NCBI GenBank assembly: GCA_020635695.1
Contig: JACJZH010000009.1
Span: forward strand, 62,001-126,000
DNA length: 64,000 bases
From: Flavobacteriales bacterium
GTDB lineage: Bacteria > Bacteroidota > Bacteroidia > Flavobacteriales_F > PHOS-HE28
Direction of reading: 5' to 3'
Shown piece after piece: positions 1-8,447 of this stretch. The position numbers and the translations under genes were made by a program. The notes beneath the pieces were generated by a model. It did no database searches, was not told the DNA's origin, and saw nothing but the letters and a program-made list of their open reading frames with translations. Each line of letters begins with the position of its first letter. The first letter of the stretch is position 1.

Positions 1-299
1 CTGGGCAGCTGGTCCCAGGTGGGGTCCAGCACCCGCAGGTTGTAGCTGTGGATGCGGGCGTTCAGGCCGTGTTGCAGCGCGTGGATGCCCAGCAGCACCG
101 CCAGGGTGCCGCCTTCCTGCAGGGAGGTCACCTCCTTCAGGATGCGCTCCAGGGGCAGGTCGAAGCCGAAATGCCGGTACACCGCATGCAGCGCGGTGGG
201 GCCGCACGAGCTGTCGTCCGGCTGGGGGAGGATGTGGAATTCACCCACCTGTTCGGGGAGGCCCGGAGGCCTTCCGGCTGCAAAGGTGAGGAGCGGCAC
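1..299 (-). CDS. C39-like cysteine peptidase domain protein, partial
   Basis: The gene runs off the left edge, so only the N-terminal ~99 residues are visible. After a short leader the protein reads PDDSSCGPTALHAVY, the cysteine-containing active-site motif of papain-fold C39-like peptidases. The Cys would be the nucleophile; the His and Asp/Asn partners would lie outside the window. No signal peptide or membrane segment is visible in this part. An upstream TAG in this frame limits the start; GTG at 299 is the first candidate and a second GTG lies 14 codons later, so the start is uncertain. It follows the DUF4340 gene by about 28 nt on the same strand and may belong to that operon. The peptidase-like fold is well supported by the motif; the substrate is unknown. 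Confidence 0.6.
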   Translation of the reverse strand, partial: MPLLTFAAGRPPGLPEQVGEFHILPQPDDSSCGPTALHAVYRHFGFDLPLERILKEVTSLQEGGTLAVLLGIHALQHGLNARIHSYNLRVLDPTWDQLP

Positions 300-327
300 G
301 ATCCGTGATCGCGCTGTCGAAAACTAT

Positions 328-1263
328 TCAGTGCTGGAACGCGCTCCGGGGCCGGAACAGCCGGGGCACTTCACGCTCCGCATCGAAGGCCATCACGCTG
401 CCGGGGTTCAGGCTGCTGGTCACCACGAAACCGTCGCGCCAGGGGAACACCTCCACCACGATCGGGTCCGTCCGGTCCACATCATCGATCTCCAGCCTGT
501 AGGCAGGCGACAGGCCGGTGATGTCGGCATCGTCGGCGAAATGCATGGCCTGCGCGCCACTGAGGCTCTCGAGGTAGCGCCCCAACCGGTACTGGTCTGC
601 GGCCTTCCCATCAATGGTCCATCCTTCCGGACCGAGTTCCATCACGTATCCGGTGTCCGATGGGAAGGTGTAGGTGAGGCGCCGGAAGCCGACCGTGTCG
701 CCACGGACCAGGTGGTGCGGCCGCCATTCGTTCAGGATCCTGTCCGCCAACATCTGCAGGGTGCCCGGCGTGGCGAACACGTCCTTCTCCCCGGGCACGT
801 GCACGAAGGTCCATGCACCCTCCTCGCCGGGAGCGAAGGTGCTCCGGCCGATGTCCAGCTGAACGGGATCGCCGTTCACCAGCCGGAACTCGGCCCGGTT
901 GCGCAGGCTGTCTGTGAGCTCATGCCGTTCGCCCACGAGCTTGATGCCGCCTACCATGCGCTTGGCACGCAGCCCGGTGAACGGACCCAGGAACGTGCGC
1001 ACCAGCTCATCATCGGCGGGCCGCAGGGTGTCTCCGTGCTGCACGGTCCATCCGGCCGGCGTGCGCTCGAAACGCAGCTCGTCACCGCCTGCACGTCGGG
1101 GATGCAGGCTGAAGGAGACCACTGCGGTGGTGTCCACCTGCACCACGTACTCCCGGAACGTGCGGTCCTTGGCACGCAGACTATACCGGTCCGCCAGCAG
1201 GTACAGGCCGGCGAGCACCACCACCACCAGCAACAGCGCTTTGGTGCCGACCTTATTGAACAT
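328..1263 (-). CDS. DUF4340 domain protein, downstream of gldG
   Basis: A 311-residue protein with one N-terminal membrane segment (about residues 8-25, LLLVVVVLAGLYLLADRY) and a long soluble beta-rich remainder, as in DUF4340 proteins. It overlaps the end of gldG by 11 nt, so the two are probably translationally coupled. DUF4340 proteins commonly sit next to GldG-type ABC transporter components in Bacteroidota; their biochemical role is not established. Here it probably works on the periplasmic side of the membrane with the GldAFG complex. That role is inferred from position only. Confidence 0.8.
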   Translation of the reverse strand: MFNKVGTKALLLVVVVLAGLYLLADRYSLRAKDRTFREYVVQVDTTAVVSFSLHPRRAGGDELRFERTPAGWTVQHGDTLRPADDELVRTFLGPFTGLRAKRMVGGIKLVGERHELTDSLRNRAEFRLVNGDPVQLDIGRSTFAPGEEGAWTFVHVPGEKDVFATPGTLQMLADRILNEWRPHHLVRGDTVGFRRLTYTFPSDTGYVMELGPEGWTIDGKAADQYRLGRYLESLSGAQAMHFADDADITGLSPAYRLEIDDVDRTDPIVVEVFPWRDGFVVTSSLNPGSVMAFDAEREVPRLFRPRSAFQH

Positions 1264-2770
1264 GGCCCGGTACGCTTCGCCGCCTGCGTTGCCGCCGTCG
1301 CCACTGCCAGCGCAGCAGACCGTAGCCCAGCACCAGCAGTATGGGCAGCAACAGGTTCATGAGCTTGATGGTGAGGCGCCGCCCGTCGCCCAGTTCACGG
1401 AGCGGGCGGTAGGCCGTGCCTTTCGTACGCAGTTCGATCAACCCCGTGCGGTCGCTCACCCAGTCGATGGTGTTCACCAGCAGGTTCACGTTGTCCGGGT
1501 TCAATTGCTGCATGCGCTGTCCGCTGCCGTTCACCGCGAAGGTGCCGTTGGTGAACACCGCGAGCCGCCCACCTGCTCCGTTCTCCGGTTCCACGGTGGC
1601 GGCCACCACCTGGGCGGGACCTGCCAGGTCCGCGTCCGTCCATGGCTTCTGCAGGTCGATCACGTGAGGCAGCTCCAGTTCGGTGGAACGCGGGGAGGTG
1701 GTCAGCATCGGCCGGTAGGTGCCGGTGCCTTCACCCGACGGATGCAAGGGCGTGCAGAACTGCAACAGCACCGCGTCCAGGCCATCCACCGCGGGGTGGC
1801 CCTCGGGCTGCGCGAACAGCGGGAAGTAGGGGAAGGAGACGGGTGTCTGCAGACTGAACTGGCCCCGTTGCTGCATGATGCTCACCGTACCGCAGCTCGC
1901 GTCCGCCATCACGGTGTTGCCCACCTCCACGCCGTGCCTCCGCAGCCAGGTGTTCAGGCCCACGTCCCGGGTGCGCAGCACCGGTTCGTTCGCCAGGTCG
2001 CTGGCCACGGGGCCGTAGGCGACCACCAGGCCCTTTCCACGCGCCAGAGCGTCATCCATCCAATGCAGGTGCGCCGGGGGGATCGAGTCCTTCGGGTCCA
2101 GCATCACCAGCATGTCGAACCGGTCGTAGACGGGCAGGGTGTCCAGGAAGGTGAAGTGCTCCACGTGGTAGAGCGCGTTCAGTTCCTGAAGGGCCTGCGG
2201 CATCGCGTTCATGGAAGGCTCGCCGTGCCCCTGCACGAAACCGATCGTCGGTTTCCGGGTGGTGCTCACCTGCTTGATGCTGCGTGACAGCATCCATTCC
2301 ATCCCTTCCAGGTCCTGCACCACGGGGATCACGGCCTTGTCCTCTTCGTGTTTCACCACGGCGCCCATGAAGGCCCTCAGTTGCTCGGCCTTGTCCTTCT
2401 CGCGCACGCTCACCAGCACCGGACGCACCCCCTCGCGCACGGCCTCGTTCTCCAGGGCCTCGTCCCCGGACGGGTCCACGAACTCGAAGTTCACCCGGCC
2501 GTCGGACCGCTGATTGTACTCCACCAACAGGTCATGGAAGGCGCTTTTGGTGCGTTCCAGGTCGGGCGGCAGGTCCTCGGTGAAGTAGGCCGTCACGGTC
2601 ACCGCCGTCGGCAGGTCGTCCAGAATGCGCTGGGTGGCGTTGCCCAGGGTGTAGCGGTCGTCGTCGGTCAGGTCCCAACGGAAGCCCAGCTTCTGGCCCA
2701 CGAGGTTCACCAGCACGACCACGGCCAGCAGCAGGACAAGGAACCGGTAGATGGAGCCGCGCGTCCTCAT
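1253..2770 (-). CDS. gldG: Gliding motility-associated ABC transporter substrate-binding protein GldG
   Basis: A 505-residue protein. It has an N-terminal membrane anchor (about residues 8-25), a large extracytoplasmic region with the GldG/ABC-2-associated periplasmic domain, and a C-terminal membrane segment (LMNLLLPILLVLGYGLL) followed by a very basic tail. The start MRTRGSIYRF is chosen because it gives an ATGA overlap with the gldF stop. An upstream in-frame extension of about 100 codons is only gldF read in another frame. In Flavobacterium gliding systems GldA (ATPase), GldF (permease) and GldG form an ABC transporter needed for gliding in some species. The gene order here, gldA-gldF-gldG, supports the name. 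Confidence 0.88.
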   Translation of the reverse strand: MRTRGSIYRFLVLLLAVVVLVNLVGQKLGFRWDLTDDDRYTLGNATQRILDDLPTAVTVTAYFTEDLPPDLERTKSAFHDLLVEYNQRSDGRVNFEFVDPSGDEALENEAVREGVRPVLVSVREKDKAEQLRAFMGAVVKHEEDKAVIPVVQDLEGMEWMLSRSIKQVSTTRKPTIGFVQGHGEPSMNAMPQALQELNALYHVEHFTFLDTLPVYDRFDMLVMLDPKDSIPPAHLHWMDDALARGKGLVVAYGPVASDLANEPVLRTRDVGLNTWLRRHGVEVGNTVMADASCGTVSIMQQRGQFSLQTPVSFPYFPLFAQPEGHPAVDGLDAVLLQFCTPLHPSGEGTGTYRPMLTTSPRSTELELPHVIDLQKPWTDADLAGPAQVVAATVEPENGAGGRLAVFTNGTFAVNGSGQRMQQLNPDNVNLLVNTIDWVSDRTGLIELRTKGTAYRPLRELGDGRRLTIKLMNLLLPILLVLGYGLLRWQWRRRQRRRRSVPGHVQ

Positions 2771-3495
2771 GAGCCCTTCAGACCGCGTTTCGCCAGGTTG
2801 ATCTCGGCCGCCGTGAGCCCCAACACCACCACGCTCAGGAAGTAGAGCAGGTCCCGGCTGTCCACCACGCCGCGCCCCATGCTCTGGAAGTGCTGCGGGG
2901 TGCCCAGGAACTCCAGCACGCTGCCCGCCACCCCTGTGAAGTTGCCGGCGATGAAGGGCAGCAACAGGTGCAGGCAGGTGTTGATGGTGAGCGCCACCAG
3001 GAAGGCGACGATCTGGTTGTCGGTGATGCTGCTGGCATAGACACCGATGCTCACGTACGCCGCACCCAGCAGGAAGAGCGCCAGGTAGCCGCTCCATGCC
3101 GCACCGTGGTCCAGGTCGCCCAGCCAGGCCACCGTCAGGTAGTAGGGCAGGGTGCAGGCCAATGCGATGGCGATCAGCAGCAGGCTGGCCCAGAACTTCC
3201 CGAGCACCACCTGCCAGTCGCTCACCGAGCGGCTCAGCAGCAGGTCCAGGGTGCCGGAGCGCCGTTCCTCGGCCAGCGTGCGCATGGTGAGCGCCGGCAC
3301 GAAGAGGTAGAGCGCCCAGTAGGCGATGCCGAAGAAGGCCTGCAGGTCCGCCTGCCCGCGCAGGAACACGTCGGATCCCAGCATCCAGGTGAAGATGCCG
3401 GAGACGCCCAGGAACACCACCAGCAGGATGTAGGCGATCAGGCTGTCGAAGAACGAGGCCAGTTCCCGCCGGGCGATGGTCCAGGTCCTGCTCAT
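2767..3495 (-). CDS. gldF: Gliding motility-associated ABC transporter permease GldF
   Basis: A 242-residue ABC-2 type permease with about six hydrophobic segments: near the N-terminus (SLIAYILLVVFLGVSGIF), around the middle, and at the C-terminus (LLYFLSVVVLGLTAA). The motif ALTMRTLAEERRSGTLDLLL matches the conserved cytosolic loop of ABC-2 permeases. It starts one base after the gldA stop region and shares a 4-nt ATGA overlap with gldG, so the three genes form one transcription unit. It is the membrane channel partner of GldA and GldG. Confidence 0.9.
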   Translation of the reverse strand: MSRTWTIARRELASFFDSLIAYILLVVFLGVSGIFTWMLGSDVFLRGQADLQAFFGIAYWALYLFVPALTMRTLAEERRSGTLDLLLSRSVSDWQVVLGKFWASLLLIAIALACTLPYYLTVAWLGDLDHGAAWSGYLALFLLGAAYVSIGVYASSITDNQIVAFLVALTINTCLHLLLPFIAGNFTGVAGSVLEFLGTPQHFQSMGRGVVDSRDLLYFLSVVVLGLTAAEINLAKRGLKGS

Positions 3496-3496
3496 C

Positions 3497-4420
3497 TCAG
3501 TTCAGCGTCAGGCCGCGGAACACGTCCTCCAGGCGCGTCTCCACGGGCGTCAGTTCGGTCAGGGTCCAGTTGCGCTGGGCACAGAGGCGGAACACGTCCC
3601 CGGCGGGGCGGGCACCCATGGCGCAGGCCAGCTCGAAGGTGGTGCCTCCGGACAGCGCCCGCACCTCCTCCACACCGGGCACACCGCGCAGGGCTTCGGC
3701 AGCACCCTCGGGCGCAGGCTCCAGCTTCACCCGCAGGATGTCGCGCCCCTGGGCCTGGCGGCGCAGGGTGGCGGCATCGCCGTCGGCCACGATGCGGCCC
3801 TTGTTGATGATCAGGATCCGGTCGCAGGTGGCCTCCACCTCCGGCAGGATGTGCGTGCTGAAGATCACGGTCTTGCTGCGCCCCACCTCGCGGATCAGCT
3901 CGCGGATCTCCACGATCTGGTTGGGGTCCAGCCCGGTGGTGGGCTCGTCCAGGATCAGCACGTCGGGGTCGTGCACCAGGGCCTGCGCCAGGCCCACGCG
4001 CTGCCGGTAGCCCTTGCTCAGCTCGCCGATGCGCTTGTGCTTCTCGGGGTCCAGCCCGCACACGCGCACCATCTCGGCCACGCGCTCGCCGATGCGGCCC
4101 TCCGGCATGCCCTGCACCCGCGCGGCGAAGACCAGGAAGTCGATCACCGGCATCTCCAGGTACAGGGGGTTGTTCTCCGGCAGATAGCCGATCCGCTGCC
4201 GCACGGCCTCGGGCTCCTTCAGCACCGAGCGACCCGCCACCAGCATGCTGCCGGAATCCGGCGCCACCAGCCCGCAGAGCATCTTCATGGTGGTGGTCTT
4301 GCCCGCGCCATTGGGGCCCAGGAAGCCCAGCACCTCGCCAGCCTTCACCTCGAAGCTGATGTCGTCCACCGCGGCCTGTTCGCCGTAGCGTTTCGTCAGG
4401 TGTTCAATGCGGACCTCCAT
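3497..4420 (-). CDS. gldA: Gliding motility-associated ABC transporter ATP-binding protein GldA
   Basis: A 307-residue ABC ATPase of the ABC-2 (NodI/CcmA-like) class. Walker A GPNGAGKT is at residues 35-42, the signature region LSKGYRQ at 134-140 and Walker B VLILDEP at 154-160, followed by the D-loop (TTGLDPN) and a switch histidine (STHIL). The C-terminal ~80 residues form the extension usual for this family. It is the first gene of the operon with gldF, gldG and the DUF4340 gene. A TATCTTCG box lies 14 nt before the ATG. An ABC-2 exporter ATPase of another kind cannot be excluded by this protein alone, but the adjacent gldF and gldG decide the call. Confidence 0.88.
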   Translation of the reverse strand: MEVRIEHLTKRYGEQAAVDDISFEVKAGEVLGFLGPNGAGKTTTMKMLCGLVAPDSGSMLVAGRSVLKEPEAVRQRIGYLPENNPLYLEMPVIDFLVFAARVQGMPEGRIGERVAEMVRVCGLDPEKHKRIGELSKGYRQRVGLAQALVHDPDVLILDEPTTGLDPNQIVEIRELIREVGRSKTVIFSTHILPEVEATCDRILIINKGRIVADGDAATLRRQAQGRDILRVKLEPAPEGAAEALRGVPGVEEVRALSGGTTFELACAMGARPAGDVFRLCAQRNWTLTELTPVETRLEDVFRGLTLN

Positions 4421-4434
4421 GGCAGCAACGGGCC

Positions 4435-4442
4435 CGAAGATA
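4435..4442 (-). promoter_or_regulatory. -7 promoter box for the gldAFG operon
   Basis: TATCTTCG on the minus strand fits the Bacteroidetes -7 consensus with C in place of T at position 7. It lies 14 nt before the gldA ATG. No clear -33 TTG is seen. Confidence 0.5.
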
Positions 4443-4498
4443 TCGGGACCGCCCCGGGGGGCTCGGGCACCACCGTGTAAAAATCTGTTAACGCACGC

Positions 4499-5173
4499 TC
4501 AGCGTTGGGCCCTTCCCTGGGGCTTCAGCAGCCCGCTCACGTCCAGCACGGCGCGCTCGGTCACCGCGTAGGTGCGGTCCTCGACAGTGGGGCGTTGCAG
4601 GTGCAGCCCCGTGGCCATGCCGAAGGCCGGGAGTAGCGCCTGCTGTGGACCGAAGCGGAAGCAGGGGAGGCGCATGCTCTGCCCGCCCAGCCCGCTGAGC
4701 CGCACGCCGGGGTGCACATGCCCCGCGATCACGTAGCAGCCCGGCCGTTCCGCGGGCTCGTGGGTGAACACGAAGGGACCGGCCTCCACGGTGTCGTCGT
4801 GCAGGGTGAGGCCCGCCTCGCGGTAGTGGCGGTGGGCCAGGATGTCGTGGTTGCCGGGCACCAGCTCCACGGGGATGCCCAGCTGCTTCACCCAGGTGGC
4901 GAAGGGCGCCCAGCGGTGGTTGTGTACGCTGTGGAAGAGGTCGCCCAGCACCACCAGCCGCTCGGGACGGAAGACGCCCACCAGCCCCTCCAGCCGCTGC
5001 AGCACACGGTCGTCGTGGCCTTCCGGCAACGCGGCGCCCGCCCGGCGGAAGTGCGCGGCCTTGCCCAGGTGCAGATCGCTCACCAGCAGCCACTGTAGCC
5101 GCGGCCAGTACAGCGCCCGGTGCGGGTGCAGCACCAGGTCCTCGCCGAGCAGCTTGTGGGAAACCGTGAGCAT
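4499..5173 (-). CDS. pdeM: Ligase-associated DNA damage response endonuclease PdeM (metallophosphoesterase)
   Basis: A 224-residue calcineurin-like phosphoesterase. Metal-ligand motifs are in order: SDLHLGK (residues 32-38), GDLFHS (77-82), GNHD (107-110) and GHVHPG (151-156). Length and motifs match PdeM/MPE proteins encoded with a DNA ligase, an Lhr-type helicase and an MBL exonuclease. All three of those genes are in this window (9576-14748), but about 4.4 kb away rather than adjacent. The start MLTVSHK is preferred; longer in-frame starts run into the low-complexity repeat at 5232-5331. It probably acts on DNA ends or nucleotides during repair in the cytoplasm. Substrate is inferred from the family. 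Confidence 0.85.
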   Translation of the reverse strand: MLTVSHKLLGEDLVLHPHRALYWPRLQWLLVSDLHLGKAAHFRRAGAALPEGHDDRVLQRLEGLVGVFRPERLVVLGDLFHSVHNHRWAPFATWVKQLGIPVELVPGNHDILAHRHYREAGLTLHDDTVEAGPFVFTHEPAERPGCYVIAGHVHPGVRLSGLGGQSMRLPCFRFGPQQALLPAFGMATGLHLQRPTVEDRTYAVTERAVLDVSGLLKPQGRAQR

Positions 5174-5231
5174 GGGGGTGTTCCAAAGATGGGGCGGAAG
5201 AGAGTGTTCTCCGAAGGAAGGAGCGCGAGGG

Positions 5232-5331
5232 CACCGCAAAGGCGCAAAGAGCGCAAAGGGAGAGGTCTCACGCAGAGGCGCGGAGGGCGCAGAGGAAGGG
5301 TTCACCGCCAAGGCGTCAAGAGCGCCAAGGC
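5232..5331. repeat. Three degenerate tandem GCAAAG/GCAGAG/GCCAAG units
   Basis: Three units of about 28 nt in tandem share one layout: CACCGCAAAGGCGCAAAG.. (5232-5259), CACGCAGAGGCGCGGAGG.. (5269-5295) and CACCGCCAAGGCGTCAAG.. (5304-5330). Each is itself built of about three 9-nt subrepeats. They lie between the divergent pdeM and cysteine dioxygenase genes, so they may sit within both 5' regions. Similar degenerate GCAAAG-type repeats are, to my knowledge, found in intergenic regions of many bacteria. Confidence 0.75.
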
Positions 5332-5448
5332 ACCTTACGCGTCCATTCAAGTCCATCGATGTCCATTGCACCCATGCTAGCCCCCCGACCTTGCCAGCCC
5401 ACCAGCAGTTGCCCATCTTTGGCGCTCCCCCACATTTATCGACAGCCC

Positions 5449-6825
5449 ATGAACGCCTTGCTGGACGCGGTCCATGCAGCGGGCAGCAGCCTGCTTTCCC
5501 CCGATGCCCTCGGCCGCTTTGTGCGCGGCCTGGATGTTTCCACCCTGGACCTGGACCGCTGGCGCGGCATGGAGGCCCCCAAGGGTGGCTACGTGCGCGA
5601 TGTGCTCACCACCGACCCGCTGGAGGTGGTGGTGCTCGTGTGGCCGCCGGGCGGGGCCAGCGCCATCCATCACCACCAGGGCTTCTTCGGCCATGTGCTC
5701 GTGGTGGAGGGCTTGCTGGAGAACGTGGAGTTCCGGTTGAAGGATGGCGTGCTCACCGACACCCTGCATGCGGTGTTCGGGCCCGGCGGGGTGGCCTACG
5801 AGCCCGACGGCATGCACCACCTGATCCGCAACGCCGACCCTGACCGCACACTGATCACCGTGCACTTCTACTCGCCGCCCATCTCGGACCTCACCGGCCT
5901 CAAGATCCTGGACCCCGCCACCGGCACCATCGCCGTGCTGAACGAGAAGGCCAAGAGCGCCTCCTTCAAGGAGCCCCGCGAGCACTTCAGCGAGGTGCAG
6001 GAAGGTGTGTTCCGCTACCTGCCCTTCGAGAAGAAGCCCGGCGCGCCCTCGCACCACATCCACCCGATCGTGCCCAAGCCCTCGCCGGAGCGGATCCTGG
6101 AGCTGATCATGGGCTACTACGACGAGCAGGCGCACGTGTACGACCGCTTCGACCTGGAGCACCCCACCCGCAAGCCTTACACCGAGAAGATCAACGAGCT
6201 GGTGGCCGAAGCCTACGCCGCCCGGCCCGAGCTGGAGCGCGTGCTGGCCCTGGCCTGCGGCACCGGCCGCCGCGCCTGGAGCATCCGCAAGGGGCTTGGG
6301 CGCCAATACGGCATCACGGGGGTGGACATCAGCGGGGCCATGGCTGACATCGCCAACGAGCGCGGCATCGATGCCATCAACGCGCCCTTCCTGGAGGCCG
6401 AAGTGCCCGAGGAGGCCTACGACGCCTGCACCATCCTGTACGCCTTCGGGCACGTGCCCCATAGCGGTCTGCGGAAGCAGTGGCTGCGCAAGGTGCACCG
6501 GAGCCTGAAGCCCGGCGGCCTGTTGCTGTTCGACGTCTTCAACCTGAACGACCGGCACGAGTGGGGCCCCAGCGCCCTGAAGGCCTACGAGCGCCTGAGC
6601 CTGGGCGACCAGGGCTACGAGCGCGGTGACGTGTTCTACCAGCGCACGGGCGGCAAGGAGACCGCCTTCCTGCACTACTTCGAGGAACCCGAGCTACGCG
6701 CCCTGCTGGCCGAATGCGGCTTCCGGGTGGAACGCCTGTTGCACGTGGGCTACACCCACCGCAGCGGCCAGCTGCTGCAGGAGCCCGATGCCGGGGCCTT
6801 TTTCGTGCAGGCGGTGAAGGAGTGA
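5449..6825 (+). CDS. Cysteine dioxygenase-like cupin fused to a class I methyltransferase
   Basis: A 458-residue two-domain protein. Residues ~1-190 resemble type I cysteine/thiol dioxygenase: the iron-ligand region AIHHHQGFFGHVLVVEG (residues 72-88), a second histidine pair MHHLIRN (122-128) and the conserved HFYSPP (139-144), whose Tyr is typical of the family. Residues ~215-458 are a class I SAM methyltransferase with motif I ALACGTGRRAW (267-277), GVDISG (291-296) and a typical C-terminal strand order. The dioxygenase half would oxidise a thiol such as cysteine to the sulfinate; the methyltransferase substrate is unknown. The start MNALLDAV is the last Met before clear homology; upstream frame is repeat-rich. 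It stands alone between pdeM and the chitinase. The fusion is unusual; see findings. Confidence 0.8.
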   Translation: MNALLDAVHAAGSSLLSPDALGRFVRGLDVSTLDLDRWRGMEAPKGGYVRDVLTTDPLEVVVLVWPPGGASAIHHHQGFFGHVLVVEGLLENVEFRLKDGVLTDTLHAVFGPGGVAYEPDGMHHLIRNADPDRTLITVHFYSPPISDLTGLKILDPATGTIAVLNEKAKSASFKEPREHFSEVQEGVFRYLPFEKKPGAPSHHIHPIVPKPSPERILELIMGYYDEQAHVYDRFDLEHPTRKPYTEKINELVAEAYAARPELERVLALACGTGRRAWSIRKGLGRQYGITGVDISGAMADIANERGIDAINAPFLEAEVPEEAYDACTILYAFGHVPHSGLRKQWLRKVHRSLKPGGLLLFDVFNLNDRHEWGPSALKAYERLSLGDQGYERGDVFYQRTGGKETAFLHYFEEPELRALLAECGFRVERLLHVGYTHRSGQLLQEPDAGAFFVQAVKE

Positions 6826-7022
6826 CAGGCCGTCCATCCCCTCGGTATCAGCGCCGAAGACGCATGCCATCAAGTGGATGAAGAAGTCCGCTAGGCTGTG
6901 GTCGAACGCGGTCAAGGGGATGTCCTCGAACGACCACCTCACCCGATCGGTATTTCGAAGAGGTCCATGGACATGGACCGAATACTGGCATTCGCACGCT
7001 GGCCTGGGACCTCCCCAACGAC

Positions 7023-8324
7023 CTACCTCACCACGGCGACCCGTCGGCTGGCCAACAACACCCCGTCACGTTCCACCCGCAGCAGGTATGTGCCGGCGGG
7101 CAGGTCCACGGTCAGGGTGGTGCGTTCCCCGGTGGCGCGTTCCGTGTGCACGGTGCGGCCCAGGGCGTCCAGCAGCAGCAGGCGTTCATCGCCTTGGAGG
7201 CCTTGCAGGTGAAGCACCCCGGCTTCCACGGGGTTGGGCCAGAGCAGGAGGTCCGAATCCGGTGCTTCCGCGACGGTGGTGCTGATGCCGAAGAGGTCCT
7301 GATAGGCCTGGGCGAACTCGTCGGGCACCGAGCAGTTGGCGGTGGCGTCCCAGTTGATGCTCCAGGTCATGAGCCCGCGCAGGGTGGGGTAGGTGCCCAC
7401 GCGCTGGTAGCTGCCCGGCTGCGGACCGAAGCCGTGCAGGTAGTCCACCGCCTGTTCCAGCACGGCGGGCGGCACGTAGCCCCCACCGGCCGCGAGGGGG
7501 CAGGCGGGCAGGCCGATGGCCACCTTCTCCGGAGGCAGCGGGGCGAAGTAGCCGCCGGCGGTGCTGAAGCCCTGCAGCAGCGCCTCGGTCTGGCTCACGA
7601 TGAAATCGGCCGTGCCCTGGGTGTAGGTGGCGCCGTCGATGCCGTACATGCTGCCGCTGTTGTACAGCTGCACCTGCAGGATGTCCAGCCGGTTCCGCAG
7701 CGCGTCGATCAGCGGCAGGTAGGCGCCCCAGATGCCGCCGAAGCTGCTCATGCCGCCCTGCGCGTAGGCCGTCTCGGGCGCCATGGTCAGCATCATGGGG
7801 ATCCCGTGCGTGTTCTCGAAGGTGTCGGCGATGGTGTTCACCGCGTCGATCAGCCGGATGATGCGGGCATCCACCGGGTTGGCGATGGTGCCGCCGCTGA
7901 TGGCCACCGAAGCCCCCTCCAGGTCGATGTCCAGGCCGTCGAAACCGTAGGTGTCGAGGATGGCCAGCATGCTGCTCACGAACTGGTCGCGCTCGGCGTC
8001 GCTGTCCAGGTGCACCGTGGCGTTGGCCCCGCCGATGCTGATCAGGACCTTCCGTCCCTGCGCCTGCAACGCGGCCACATCGGCCAGGAAGGTGGCGGGC
8101 GCGGTCTCGGCCGGCGCGAAGACCATGTCGTAGGTACTGCCCACCGCCGGCACGGCGAAGCTCACCTCCACCACCGTGTAGCGCGGATCCACCTGCGAGA
8201 GTTCCAGGTAGGGCGCGTTGCCGTCGTTCCAGTTGTGCCAGTACCCGATCAGGTCGGGGCCCTGGGCGTGGACGATGTGAAGGCCAAGGATGGCAATGAC
8301 GAGGGTGAAGGAAAGGCGATGCAT
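7023..8324 (-). CDS. Secreted GH18 chitinase with T9SS type A sorting domain
   Basis: A 433-residue protein with a signal peptide (MHRLSFTLVIAILGLHIVHA). A glycoside hydrolase 18 barrel carries SIGG at residues 96-99 and the catalytic DxxDxDxE motif in GFDGLDIDLEG (127-137), where E136 is the proton donor. The last ~80 residues (from LLLWPNPVEAG to the C-terminal RVAVVR) form a type A sorting domain, so the enzyme should be exported by the type IX system. GH18 enzymes hydrolyse beta-1,4-linked GlcNAc, most likely chitin. It is monocistronic: the flanking genes are the convergent dioxygenase fusion and an upstream small membrane protein gene. About 197 nt between it and the dioxygenase fusion hold nothing I recognise. 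Confidence 0.9.
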   Translation of the reverse strand: MHRLSFTLVIAILGLHIVHAQGPDLIGYWHNWNDGNAPYLELSQVDPRYTVVEVSFAVPAVGSTYDMVFAPAETAPATFLADVAALQAQGRKVLISIGGANATVHLDSDAERDQFVSSMLAILDTYGFDGLDIDLEGASVAISGGTIANPVDARIIRLIDAVNTIADTFENTHGIPMMLTMAPETAYAQGGMSSFGGIWGAYLPLIDALRNRLDILQVQLYNSGSMYGIDGATYTQGTADFIVSQTEALLQGFSTAGGYFAPLPPEKVAIGLPACPLAAGGGYVPPAVLEQAVDYLHGFGPQPGSYQRVGTYPTLRGLMTWSINWDATANCSVPDEFAQAYQDLFGISTTVAEAPDSDLLLWPNPVEAGVLHLQGLQGDERLLLLDALGRTVHTERATGERTTLTVDLPAGTYLLRVERDGVLLASRRVAVVR

Positions 8325-8447
8325 GGCGGCAGGTTCGACCCCAAGTTCATGAAGGACAGCGGACCCAGACGGTCCCGATGGCCTTGGATACTTGGGAGGC
8401 TGAGGAGGAAATGCGGGGTGGAGAATTGAAGCGCCCTCGATAACCCC

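Noticed and set aside
5232..5331. Short CRISPR-like array
   Set aside because: The units differ from each other, there are no unique spacers of constant length and no cas genes nearby.
6694..6942. An 82-codon minus-strand frame after the dioxygenase fusion
   Set aside because: More than half lies antisense to the methyltransferase domain, it has no recognisable motif and no promoter box.
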